Below, piece after piece: positions 8,052 to 13,625 of a stretch of 13,625 nt of DNA. The translations under genes were made by a program, and so were the position numbers. Every line of letters starts with the position of its first letter. The stretch's first letter is position 1. The notes under the pieces were generated by a model. The model saw only the letters and a program-made list of their open reading frames with translations, did no database searches and was not told where the DNA came from. The DNA is from an uncultured Porphyromonas sp. (GTDB taxonomy: Bacteria > Bacteroidota > Bacteroidia > Bacteroidales > Porphyromonadaceae): assembly GCF_934359325.1 (NCBI RefSeq), contig NZ_CAKRLH010000026.1, forward strand, positions 1 through 13,625. Direction: 5' to 3'.

Positions 8052-10166
8052 TCAGCTGATCTGGCCCCAGTCGGGGGCATCGGTCATCAGCTCGGCGAGG
8101 GTGGCGCGGATGGGGGCGTTGATCTCCTTGGAGAGCGTGGGGTCGTCCCTGAGGAGCCAGTCGACCAGACGGGCGGCGAAGGTGACGGCGGTCACATCCC
8201 GACTGAGATCCGCCACACGGAGGTTCATCGCCGTGCCGCTCTGCTGTGTCCCCTCCAGCTCGCCATAGCCCCTCAGCGCCATATCCTGCTCTGCAATGTA
8301 GAAGCCGTCCGTGCTGTCGCACATCACCTGGATCCGCTTCATCGAGGTGGCGCCCGCCTTAGGTCCCACACGGAGGATGCAGTAGCTCTGCTTATCGCCC
8401 CGCCCGACACGCCCGCGGAGCTGGTGCAGCTGCGAGAGACCGAAGCGCTCCGCCGCCGTGATCACCATCACGGTGGCATTGGGCACGTCCACCCCCACCT
8501 CGATCACCGTGGTGGCTACGAGGATCTGCGTCTCGCCGGCGGCAAACTTCCGCATCTCCTCCTCCTTGTCCGCAGCCTTCATCTTCCCGTGCACCATACC
8601 CACCTGATAGGAAGGGAAGATGCTCCTGGTTTCGTCGTACCCCTCCTCAAGCGACTTCAGGTCGCTCTTCTCGCTCTCCTCGATGAGCGGATAGACGATG
8701 TAGACCTGCCGACCCTCGCGGAGCTGCATGTGGAGGAACTTCCGCACCTCCACCACGTCCTTTTCGAGGGCAAAGCTGGTCTTGATGGGCGTGCGCCCCG
8801 GGGGCAGCTCGTCGAGGACAGAGACATCGAGGTCGCCGTACATTGTCATGGCGAGTGTGCGGGGGATCGGGGTGGCGCTCATGATGAGGATGTGGGGGTG
8901 GAGGGCGGGGTTTTTCTCCCAGAGCCGGCTCCTCTGGTAGACACCGAAGCGGTGCTGCTCATCGATCACCGCCATGCCGAGGGCGTGGAAGCGGACATAG
9001 TCCTCGATCAGGATGTGGGTGCCGACGAGGATGTCCACCTCGCCCGCCTCCACGAGAGCGGTGATCCGCTCCTTCTCCCGCTTCCGCATCGACCCAGTGA
9101 GGAGGGCGACGGAGGTCTTCTGTCCCCGGAGCATCCTCGTGAGGGTATTGTAGTGCTGCTGTGCGAGGATCTCCGTCGGCGCCATCATACAGGCCTGCAT
9201 GCCGCTGTCCGCCGCCTGGAGCATCGCGAGGAGTGCGACCACCGTCTTCCCCGATCCTACATCGCCCTGCAGGAGACGATTCATCTGATGCCCCGAGGTG
9301 ACGTCCTCGCGGATCTCCCTCAGGACGCGCTTCTGCGCACCGGTGAGCTCAAAGGTGAGCCCCTTCTCATAAAAGGTCATGAAGTGATCCCCCAGCGGTC
9401 CGAGGACGAAGCCGCCACTCTCCGCCTGCCGCTCGGCATGGATCAGTCGCATCCTGAGGCGGAGGTAGAAGAGCTCCTCCAGCTTGAGTCGCCTCTGTGC
9501 CTCCTCCAACTGGGTCATGTCGGCGGGGAAGTGCATGGCGTAGAGTGCCTGAGCTCTCGGCATCAGCCCATATTGGCTCAGGAAGTAGTTGGGGAGGGTC
9601 TCGGGGATCTGCCCCTGCACCCGATCGAATGCCCTCCGGACGGCACTCGAGAGCGCCTTGCTGTCCAGCCCGGAGCGCTTCATCCGCTCTGAGGTGTGGT
9701 AGAGGGGAAAGAAGCTCCCGACGCTCTCGCCCGCCTTGCTCGCCACCTCGATGTCGGGGTGGGTGATGCTGATGACGCCCTTGAAGACCTTGGGCTGACC
9801 GAAGAGGATGTAGTCGGTGTCCTGACGAAGGGTGCGGGTCCAGTAAGAGATGCTATTGAACCACACCAGCTCCACCATCCCGGTGCCGTCGCTGAAGTAG
9901 CCCCTCAGTCGCTTGCGGTGTCCCTGACCCTCCTGCTCGAGGCTGACGATGCGTCCTCTCAGCTGGACGTACGCCAGCCCGGAGGTGAGCTGGCTGATCG
10001 AGTAGATCTGCGTCCTGTCGAGGTACTTGTAGGGGAAGTAGAGGATCAGGTCCTCCAGGGTCCGGAGGGATAGCTCGCTAGCCAGTAGCCGGGCACGCCG
10101 CTCCCCGATCCCACTCAGGTAGGTGAGATCGCTGCCGAGCAGGGTGCCGTCTCCGGGTCGCGCCAT
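8052..10166 (-). CDS. recG: ATP-dependent DNA helicase RecG
   Basis: 704 residues, slightly longer than most RecG proteins. Domains in order: an N-terminal helix-hairpin stretch (LSGIGERRARLL, 17-28) and an OB-fold wedge domain (about 60-150), then superfamily 2 helicase motifs: Q/Ia region LTGAQKRVL (274-282), Walker A GDVGSGKT (301-308), APTEILAQQH (329-338), DEQH (402-405), SATPIPRT (430-437), and motif VI QLRGRVGRG (582-590). The C-terminal RecG signature appears as LRGYGELEGTQQSG (631-644). RecG remodels stalled replication forks and Holliday junctions. ATG 10166 lies only 8 nt after the stop of the toxin-like gene, and I see no -7 promoter box just upstream, so recG is probably cotranscribed with that cassette. 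The ispD-recG neighbourhood without the cassette is what I expect in related genomes. Confidence 0.97.
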   Translation of the reverse strand: MARPGDGTLLGSDLTYLSGIGERRARLLASELSLRTLEDLILYFPYKYLDRTQIYSISQLTSGLAYVQLRGRIVSLEQEGQGHRKRLRGYFSDGTGMVELVWFNSISYWTRTLRQDTDYILFGQPKVFKGVISITHPDIEVASKAGESVGSFFPLYHTSERMKRSGLDSKALSSAVRRAFDRVQGQIPETLPNYFLSQYGLMPRAQALYAMHFPADMTQLEEAQRRLKLEELFYLRLRMRLIHAERQAESGGFVLGPLGDHFMTFYEKGLTFELTGAQKRVLREIREDVTSGHQMNRLLQGDVGSGKTVVALLAMLQAADSGMQACMMAPTEILAQQHYNTLTRMLRGQKTSVALLTGSMRKREKERITALVEAGEVDILVGTHILIEDYVRFHALGMAVIDEQHRFGVYQRSRLWEKNPALHPHILIMSATPIPRTLAMTMYGDLDVSVLDELPPGRTPIKTSFALEKDVVEVRKFLHMQLREGRQVYIVYPLIEESEKSDLKSLEEGYDETRSIFPSYQVGMVHGKMKAADKEEEMRKFAAGETQILVATTVIEVGVDVPNATVMVITAAERFGLSQLHQLRGRVGRGDKQSYCILRVGPKAGATSMKRIQVMCDSTDGFYIAEQDMALRGYGELEGTQQSGTAMNLRVADLSRDVTAVTFAARLVDWLLRDDPTLSKEINAPIRATLAELMTDAPDWGQIS

Positions 10167-10174
10167 AGGCTAGA

Positions 10175-10771
10175 CTATAAGTTTTTGCCTCTTATGCTAC
10201 CGGATAGATCAGTCTCTTCCGGATAGACTATGACGAAGGGCTCTGTGAGGAGTGTTTTGTCAAAAAAGCAAATCTGTACTCTCCTTAGTATGAGTAGCGT
10301 TGCTTTCCCTCCCGGGTACTCTATGGCTTCATCGGGATCGGAGGAGGATCGTCTCGGGCTGGGACACATCCTGATCGCCTTGTATGGGAAGTCTGCCGTC
10401 CTCCTCAGAAATGCAATGACAAAAGGGATGGTCAATCTATCGGGGTGATAGGTGTCACGGAGCAGGCGGATGCACTTAAGGAAGTCGTCCAGGTCAGCCA
10501 TGCGCCCCACTGTGTCGAAGAGTAGCCCCGACTGCTCGTCGAAGGTTGTCCTGCCTATGATGTACCGAGAGTCTCCATAGATCTCATCGCCCCACCACTT
10601 AGCGTCCTCTATACGCGTATCCCAGAAGTAGTACCCCTCGCCCATCCATGGCTCTCTAGTTCCACTCTTCTTCTCTCCCTTTTCATCCACAGATCGGCAT
10701 AAGTAGGGTCCGTGGATAGCAACCTCTTCTCTATTTCCTCTGTCCTCCAGAGTCTGGTATATTGGTGTCAT
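10175..10771 (-). CDS. Putative ADP-ribosyltransferase-fold toxin of a SecB-linked toxin-antitoxin-chaperone module (CmdT-like)
   Basis: 198 residues, no signal peptide or membrane segment, so cytoplasmic. I do not recognise it as a named family with certainty. The pattern GEGYYFWDTRIEDAKWWG (44-61) resembles the GKGIYF...A segment of PARP/diphtheria-type ADP-ribosyltransferases and DUF3990-like proteins. A possible H-Y-E triad is H20 (in AIHGPYLCRS), Y47 or Y48, and E177 (in LTEPFVIVY, comparable to NEYIVY of PARPs). It is the last gene of a tight three-gene set, 17 nt after the SecB-like chaperone gene. In the known anti-phage system CmdTAC, an mRNA ADP-ribosyltransferase is paired with an antitoxin and a SecB-like chaperone, which fits this context. 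By analogy it would modify RNA or another essential target when released from its antitoxin; the target here is unknown. Several 60-base lines count 45-47% GC against 63-68% in the flanking genes, although one reaches 60%. The stop codon is TAG at 10175-10177. Confidence 0.65.
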   Translation of the reverse strand: MTPIYQTLEDRGNREEVAIHGPYLCRSVDEKGEKKSGTREPWMGEGYYFWDTRIEDAKWWGDEIYGDSRYIIGRTTFDEQSGLLFDTVGRMADLDDFLKCIRLLRDTYHPDRLTIPFVIAFLRRTADFPYKAIRMCPSPRRSSSDPDEAIEYPGGKATLLILRRVQICFFDKTLLTEPFVIVYPEETDLSGSIRGKNL

Positions 10772-10788
10772 CTTAGTCCGTAGACGAC

Positions 10789-11205
10789 TTACTCCACCTC
10801 TTTTGTATTGCGCTTGAGGATTCCCTGAAGGTCAGAGAAATTAATGATCGGAAGGATGATTGGTGGGACGTTAGCCTGAAGGGACAATGTGCTTAGGAAT
10901 GACCGGACGTAGGGGAATACGATTGCCATACAATTGGGATAGAAGTAGTCCGGTATCTCGGATAACTCTATGGGCTCGGTAAATCCAAATACCACTTGGA
11001 GTGTTGTGGAGATGAATTCTTTCTCCTCCGATGAAACTCTTGTGATCAGTCGTAGCTTGTACTCACCGGTAGCTTTGGAGTACTCTCCATAGGGGTCAAA
11101 AGAGACGCTCAATGTCGCACCCTCCTGAGCCTCAAAGTCCATTGAGACTTGGAGAAACCGATACGACTTAAGGGTGAATGTTGCGGCTTTGCCTTGTCCT
11201 GCCAT
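10789..11205 (-). CDS. SecB-like chaperone of a toxin-antitoxin-chaperone module
   Basis: 138 residues, a little shorter than E. coli SecB (155). The C-terminal half carries the SecB core: FYPNCMAIVFPYVRSFLSTL (residues 88-107), then VPPIILPIINF (113-123), matching the family pattern of NxxxxxFPYxR followed by PPLxLPPINF. The N-terminal half (about 10-76) is the expected beta-strand region. Canonical SecB keeps secretory proteins unfolded for SecA, mostly in Proteobacteria. A lone SecB-like gene between two small unknown genes in a Bacteroidetes genome fits instead the chaperones of TAC systems (M. tuberculosis HigBA-SecB, CmdTAC), which fold the antitoxin and shield it from proteolysis. The start codon is 4 nt after the stop of the 75-residue gene and translation is probably coupled. 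The two 60-base lines I counted within it are about 40% GC, far below the flanking housekeeping genes, which suggests horizontal acquisition. Confidence 0.85.
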   Translation of the reverse strand: MAGQGKAATFTLKSYRFLQVSMDFEAQEGATLSVSFDPYGEYSKATGEYKLRLITRVSSEEKEFISTTLQVVFGFTEPIELSEIPDYFYPNCMAIVFPYVRSFLSTLSLQANVPPIILPIINFSDLQGILKRNTKEVE

Positions 11206-11209
11206 TGCT

Positions 11210-11437
11210 TTATGCTGCTAAGTAATTCATATCGTTGGAGGAAAAAGAATGTCCTTTTTCCTCTTGACGATCCGGTTCGCTTAGGTCGAGACCCTGTGTC
11301 AGCCGGATTTGATTGGCATATGCAAGGGCATCTGTCCCCACCTCATTGAGGTGGTCCAGCGCACTCCAGTCCTCTTGCAGTTCTTTCTCGGAGGCTGTCT
11401 TGAGATACTCCTTCAGGCTTTCGAATACATGTCCCAT
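11210..11437 (-). CDS. Small putative antitoxin with an ssrA-like C-terminal tail (first gene of the TAC module)
   Basis: 75 residues, acidic, no signal peptide. I do not recognise a named family. Residues 1-46 look mostly helical (heptad-like leucines in FESLKEYLKTASEKEL, then DWSALDHLNEVGTDALAYA); there is no obvious helix-turn-helix, unlike HigA-type antitoxins. Residues about 47-75 form a polar, probably disordered extension that ends in SSNDMNYLAA. That end closely resembles the tmRNA tag ending NDENYALAA. In TAC antitoxins the C-terminal extension (ChAD) is where the SecB-like chaperone binds and where proteases attack, so both position and sequence support an antitoxin. It is the promoter-proximal gene: a -7 box lies about 36 nt upstream, and the SecB-like gene begins 4 nt after its stop. 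The antitoxin role is inferred from context. Confidence 0.6.
   Translation of the reverse strand: MGHVFESLKEYLKTASEKELQEDWSALDHLNEVGTDALAYANQIRLTQGLDLSEPDRQEEKGHSFSSNDMNYLAA
11213..11236 (-). other. C-terminal ssrA-tag-like degron (NDMNYLAA) of the putative antitoxin
   Basis: The last eight codons encode N-D-M-N-Y-L-A-A directly before the TAA stop. The E. coli tmRNA tag ends NDENYALAA; the differences are E to M and one missing A. C-terminal LAA is the known ClpX recognition end. I read the codons base by base. Whether the local ClpXP recognises it is inferred. Confidence 0.55.
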
Positions 11438-11472
11438 AGTTCACAGGTGTTGATGGTGCTACCTACTACCAG

Positions 11473-11480
11473 CAAATATA
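11473..11480 (-). promoter_or_regulatory. Candidate -7 promoter box for the TAC cassette (and possibly recG)
   Basis: On the minus strand this reads TATATTTG, an exact match to TAnnTTTG, in the 63-nt AT-rich gap between the ispD stop and the first cassette gene. A start near 11466 would give a leader of about 30 nt. No clear TTTG -33 element is seen at 19-21 nt. No inverted repeat that could be an operator is evident. Confidence 0.5.
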
Positions 11481-11500
11481 GTCACAAAATCAATAAGAGG

Positions 11501-12187
11501 CTATAGCTCATCGCGTAGGATCAGGGAGGCGAGGGCGAGGTCGCGGGGGGTGGTGATCTTGAGGTTGTCCGGGTCGCCCTCGACGAGGAGCGGACTGCGG
11601 CCGGAGTGGCGACTGTATAGCCCGGCATCGTCTGTCAGTGTCGTGTCGCCCTCCGCCTCGTAGGCGGCGACGATTGCCTTGCGAGTGAAGAGCTGGGGCG
11701 TCTGCACGCAGCGGACGAGGCTTCGGTCGAGGACGATGCTGTCCCCGTCCGGGGTGATCACCCGAAGGCTGTCTGTGGGACGGGTCACAGGGATAGCTGC
11801 TTCGCCACTCTCCATCGCAGCGAGCAGGCGGTCCCACATATCCCGCTTGAGGATCGGGCGTACGCCGTCGTGGATCGCCACCAGCTCAATCTCCTTCGAC
11901 ACCTCTCTCAGTCCGTGGAGCACACTCTCCCCACGTGTCGCACCCCCATGCACCAGCGTCAGGGAGATGCCCGGGCAGTACTCCTCCAGCAGGGTGCGGA
12001 CCCTCTCGTTGTCATCGGGAGGGATCACAAGGATCAGCTGATCTCCCGGGGTGAGAAGGGCAGCCGCCGCCAGCACCGTATGGGCGAGGATCGGGCGACC
12101 CTCCAGTGGGAGGTACTGCTTAGGCAGCGGGGCACCCATGCGGACCCCCCGACCGGCGGCGACGATGATAAAGGCTGTGCGTCTCAT
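11501..12187 (-). CDS. ispD: 2-C-methyl-D-erythritol 4-phosphate cytidylyltransferase IspD
   Basis: 228 residues, the usual length. It joins CTP and methylerythritol phosphate to give CDP-methylerythritol in the non-mevalonate isoprenoid pathway, in the cytoplasm. The nucleotide-binding loop VAAGRGVRMG lies at residues 9-18, followed by PKQYLPL (22-28), GGATRGESV (81-89), IHDGVRP (105-111), PTDS (137-140), TPQLF (163-167), LTDDAG (184-189) and DNLKITTPRDL (207-217). All of these are conserved IspD motifs, including the catalytic Arg and Lys of the loop region. ATG 12187 overlaps the stop of the upstream methyltransferase gene (ATGA), so the two are translationally coupled. The stop is TAG at 11501-11503. 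Confidence 0.96.
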   Translation of the reverse strand: MRRTAFIIVAAGRGVRMGAPLPKQYLPLEGRPILAHTVLAAAALLTPGDQLILVIPPDDNERVRTLLEEYCPGISLTLVHGGATRGESVLHGLREVSKEIELVAIHDGVRPILKRDMWDRLLAAMESGEAAIPVTRPTDSLRVITPDGDSIVLDRSLVRCVQTPQLFTRKAIVAAYEAEGDTTLTDDAGLYSRHSGRSPLLVEGDPDNLKITTPRDLALASLILRDEL

Positions 12188-12720
12188 CGGTAGAGCTGTG
12201 ATATGGTGTAGAGGACGATGCCGGCGGCGACAGAGACATTGAGTGAGTGCTTGGTGCCGTACTGCGGGATCTCTATGCAGTGGTCCGAAGCATCGACCAC
12301 CGCCTGCTGGATGCCGTGGACCTCATGCCCGAGGATGAGGACGGTGGGGCGGTCGGCGTCGATCACCTGAGCCGCATCAGGGAGCAGGATGCTGTCGTGC
12401 GCCTGCTCCACGGAGAGGATCAGGTAGCCCTCCTCGCGTGCCTGCCGCACCGCCTCGAGGGTGTCAGCTCGGTAGCTCCAGTCGACCGTCTCCTCCGCGC
12501 CGAGGGCACTCTTGTGCAGATCAGCGTGACCCGGCTTGCCGGTGATGCCGCAGAGGACGATCCCCCGCAGTCTCAGCGCATCGGCGGTACGGAAGACCGC
12601 CCCCACATTGAGCAGACTCCGTACGTTGTCCAGTATCACGAGGATGGGGCACTTAGGCGCTGCGGAGTACTCCTCCGGCGAGAGCCTTCCCATCTCCTCC
12701 ATAGTCAGTTTCTGTCCCAT
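12184..12720 (-). CDS. TrmH/SpoU family RNA 2'-O-methyltransferase
   Basis: 178 residues from ATG 12720. An in-frame ATG at 12741 would add MGTFVLT; I prefer 12720 because relatives in Bacteroides begin close to the sequence KLTMEEL, and because a -7-like box (12729-12736) lies between the two ATGs. SpoU motifs are complete: motif 1 LDNVRSLLNVGAVFRTADA (30-48, with N38 and R44), motif 2 LILGHEVHGI (128-137, E133) and motif 3 IPQYGTKHSLNVSVAAG (151-167), which form the SAM-binding trefoil knot. It methylates a ribose 2'-OH in tRNA or rRNA; which site cannot be told from the sequence. It has no N-terminal substrate-binding domain of the RlmB type, so it is a minimal single-domain member. It is the first gene of a unit with ispD. 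Confidence 0.9.
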   Translation of the reverse strand: MGQKLTMEEMGRLSPEEYSAAPKCPILVILDNVRSLLNVGAVFRTADALRLRGIVLCGITGKPGHADLHKSALGAEETVDWSYRADTLEAVRQAREEGYLILSVEQAHDSILLPDAAQVIDADRPTVLILGHEVHGIQQAVVDASDHCIEIPQYGTKHSLNVSVAAGIVLYTISQLYR

Positions 12721-12728
12721 AGTTAGGA

Positions 12729-12736
12729 CAAAGGTA
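12729..12736 (-). promoter_or_regulatory. Possible -7 promoter box at the trmH-family gene start
   Basis: The minus strand reads TACCTTTG, an exact TAnnTTTG match, 8 nt upstream of ATG 12720. It would give an almost leaderless message, and it also fits as codons if ATG 12741 is the true start, so this is a weak call. Confidence 0.2.
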
Positions 12737-12795
12737 CCCATAGACGATGGATTTTAGTTATCTTGTCTCGCCAATCCATTCGTATCATTAAGGAA

Positions 12796-13625
12796 ATGAA
12801 TAGACGATCCCTGACCCTGCCCTCCCTGTCGCTCCTACTTCTGCTGCTCCTCTCCTGCGGAAGGGGTGGGGCAAGCGGTGAGACGATGACCGATAGCGTG
12901 CCTCCTACAGACAGTATCCCCACCACTCCGGAGCCGGAAGAGCAGAAGCCCCTCACCGCGGCCGATATCAGCCTGCGGGAGGAGCTACTCTTCGAGGAGT
13001 ACCACCTCGACTCCGTCTACGACTATCGGGATACCTTCCGAGTCGTCCAGTATGATCAAGTACGCGAGCGGCTCGCTTACATCGAGAGCCTCTACGAGGA
13101 GGCGGATCGCTGGGCGGTGGTCGCCAATCGGAAGAATAAGAATGGGGAGTCGCCGACGATCAAGGACTTCCACCGCAACGAGTACAAGCACGTGACCGAT
13201 AAGTATGGGGTCGAGCGCTATCAGTCGGCAGCGCTCTACGAGCCGGGTGACACGCTCCAGCCGGTGCGTTATACTCAGGACGGCTCACTCGTCCACGTGA
13301 TCGACTCTGTCGGCTCCTTCTACCACATCTTCCTCGCCCGGCACGATGAGGGAGAGTATATGGTGAAGCGGAAGTATCTCGAGCTGCTGCCGGACAGCGT
13401 CTTCTTCGACCACGTCATCTTCGTCGACCGAAATAATCAGAACATCCTCACCACGGAGCGCGAGTCTCGCGGACAGTGGCTCGTCCGGAGTGTCAATCCC
13501 GCCACCACCGGTCGTAAGCGTCCGCCCTATGCACGTGCCACGCCGCTGGGGATCTACCTCCTGCAGGAGAAGAAGCCCAAGATGTACTACACCGGGGACG
13601 GCAGCTCGACGATTGCCGGCTTTGC
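12796..13625 (+). CDS. L,D-transpeptidase (YkuD family)-like lipoprotein, 3' end outside window
   Basis: Starts at ATG 12796 and stays open for 276 codons to the right edge. Residues 1-20 are a lipoprotein signal with a run of seven leucines (13-19) and Cys21; a Thr/Pro/Glu-rich linker follows (about 25-50). A helical region (55-110) and an SH3-like stretch (about 150-200) precede the start of a YkuD-type domain: HVIFVDRNNQNILTTE (206-221), then RSVNPATTGR (231-240) and TPLGIYLLQEKK (249-260). These match Bacteroidetes murein L,D-transpeptidases, which cross-link peptidoglycan or attach proteins to it in the periplasm. The catalytic SxGCxR/HxxG motifs should lie beyond the edge, so activity cannot be judged. 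It is divergent from the trmH-family gene; a loose -7-like TATCTTGT at 12759-12766 is the only promoter candidate. AAGGA sits right before the ATG, too close for a normal ribosome site. Confidence 0.85.
   Translation, partial: MNRRSLTLPSLSLLLLLLLSCGRGGASGETMTDSVPPTDSIPTTPEPEEQKPLTAADISLREELLFEEYHLDSVYDYRDTFRVVQYDQVRERLAYIESLYEEADRWAVVANRKNKNGESPTIKDFHRNEYKHVTDKYGVERYQSAALYEPGDTLQPVRYTQDGSLVHVIDSVGSFYHIFLARHDEGEYMVKRKYLELLPDSVFFDHVIFVDRNNQNILTTERESRGQWLVRSVNPATTGRKRPPYARATPLGIYLLQEKKPKMYYTGDGSSTIAGF

Noticed and set aside
8424..9692. 422-codon plus-strand open frame inside recG
   Set aside because: It is antisense to intact helicase motifs; composition (His, Leu, Glu, Arg) is that of a shadow frame.
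10200..10227. Direct repeat CCGGATAGA (10200-10208 and 10219-10227)
   Set aside because: It lies inside the 3' coding end of the toxin candidate, only two copies 19 nt apart, no matching copy seen at the other cassette edge, so not convincing as an attachment site or target duplication.
10175..11437. Whether the SecB-like protein could be the general secretion chaperone of the cell
   Set aside because: It is embedded in a tight, mostly lower-GC trio with two small unknown proteins, away from sec genes, and canonical SecB is mainly proteobacterial; a TAC role explains the context better.

Overview
The window looks like a chromosomal segment of a member of the Bacteroidales, probably Porphyromonas or a close relative. 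The evidence is a SusC/SusD outer-membrane pair, lipoproteins with Bacteroidetes-type signal peptides, promoters that look like the Bacteroidetes -7 box TAnnTTTG, and few Shine-Dalgarno sequences. Hand-counted 60-base lines are about 63% GC in recG and 68% in ispD. The genus is inferred from family resemblance only.

Region 1 (about 1-7924, minus strand) is one operon: a SusC-type TonB-dependent transporter with an STN domain, a SusD/RagB-type lipoprotein, a lipoprotein resembling the zinc-metallopeptidase Mx1 family but without its zinc motif, and a secreted metzincin-type protease (HExxHxxGxxH) that runs off the left edge. Gaps are 25-30 nt. The likely job is capture and import of peptides or glycopeptides, in the manner of RagAB. 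The susC leader has a -7 promoter box and two small perfect hairpins.

Region 2 (8052-12741, minus strand) holds conserved housekeeping genes: a TrmH/SpoU RNA methyltransferase, ispD (overlapping it by 4 nt) and recG. Between ispD and recG sits a compact, mostly lower-GC three-gene cassette (10175-11437): a 75-residue protein, a SecB-like chaperone and a 198-residue protein with an ADP-ribosyltransferase-like signature. I read this as a toxin-antitoxin-chaperone (TAC) module resembling the anti-phage system CmdTAC. The 75-residue protein ends in NDMNYLAA, very close to the end of the tmRNA (ssrA) degradation tag. That suggests a ClpXP-degraded antitoxin protected by the SecB-like chaperone. 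This is the most interesting part of the window. The cassette ends 8 nt before recG, so recG probably shares its transcript.

Region 3 (12796 to the right edge, plus strand) is the start of a divergently transcribed L,D-transpeptidase-like lipoprotein, cut before its catalytic residues. No tRNA, rRNA, CRISPR array, insertion sequence or convincing intrinsic terminator was seen.
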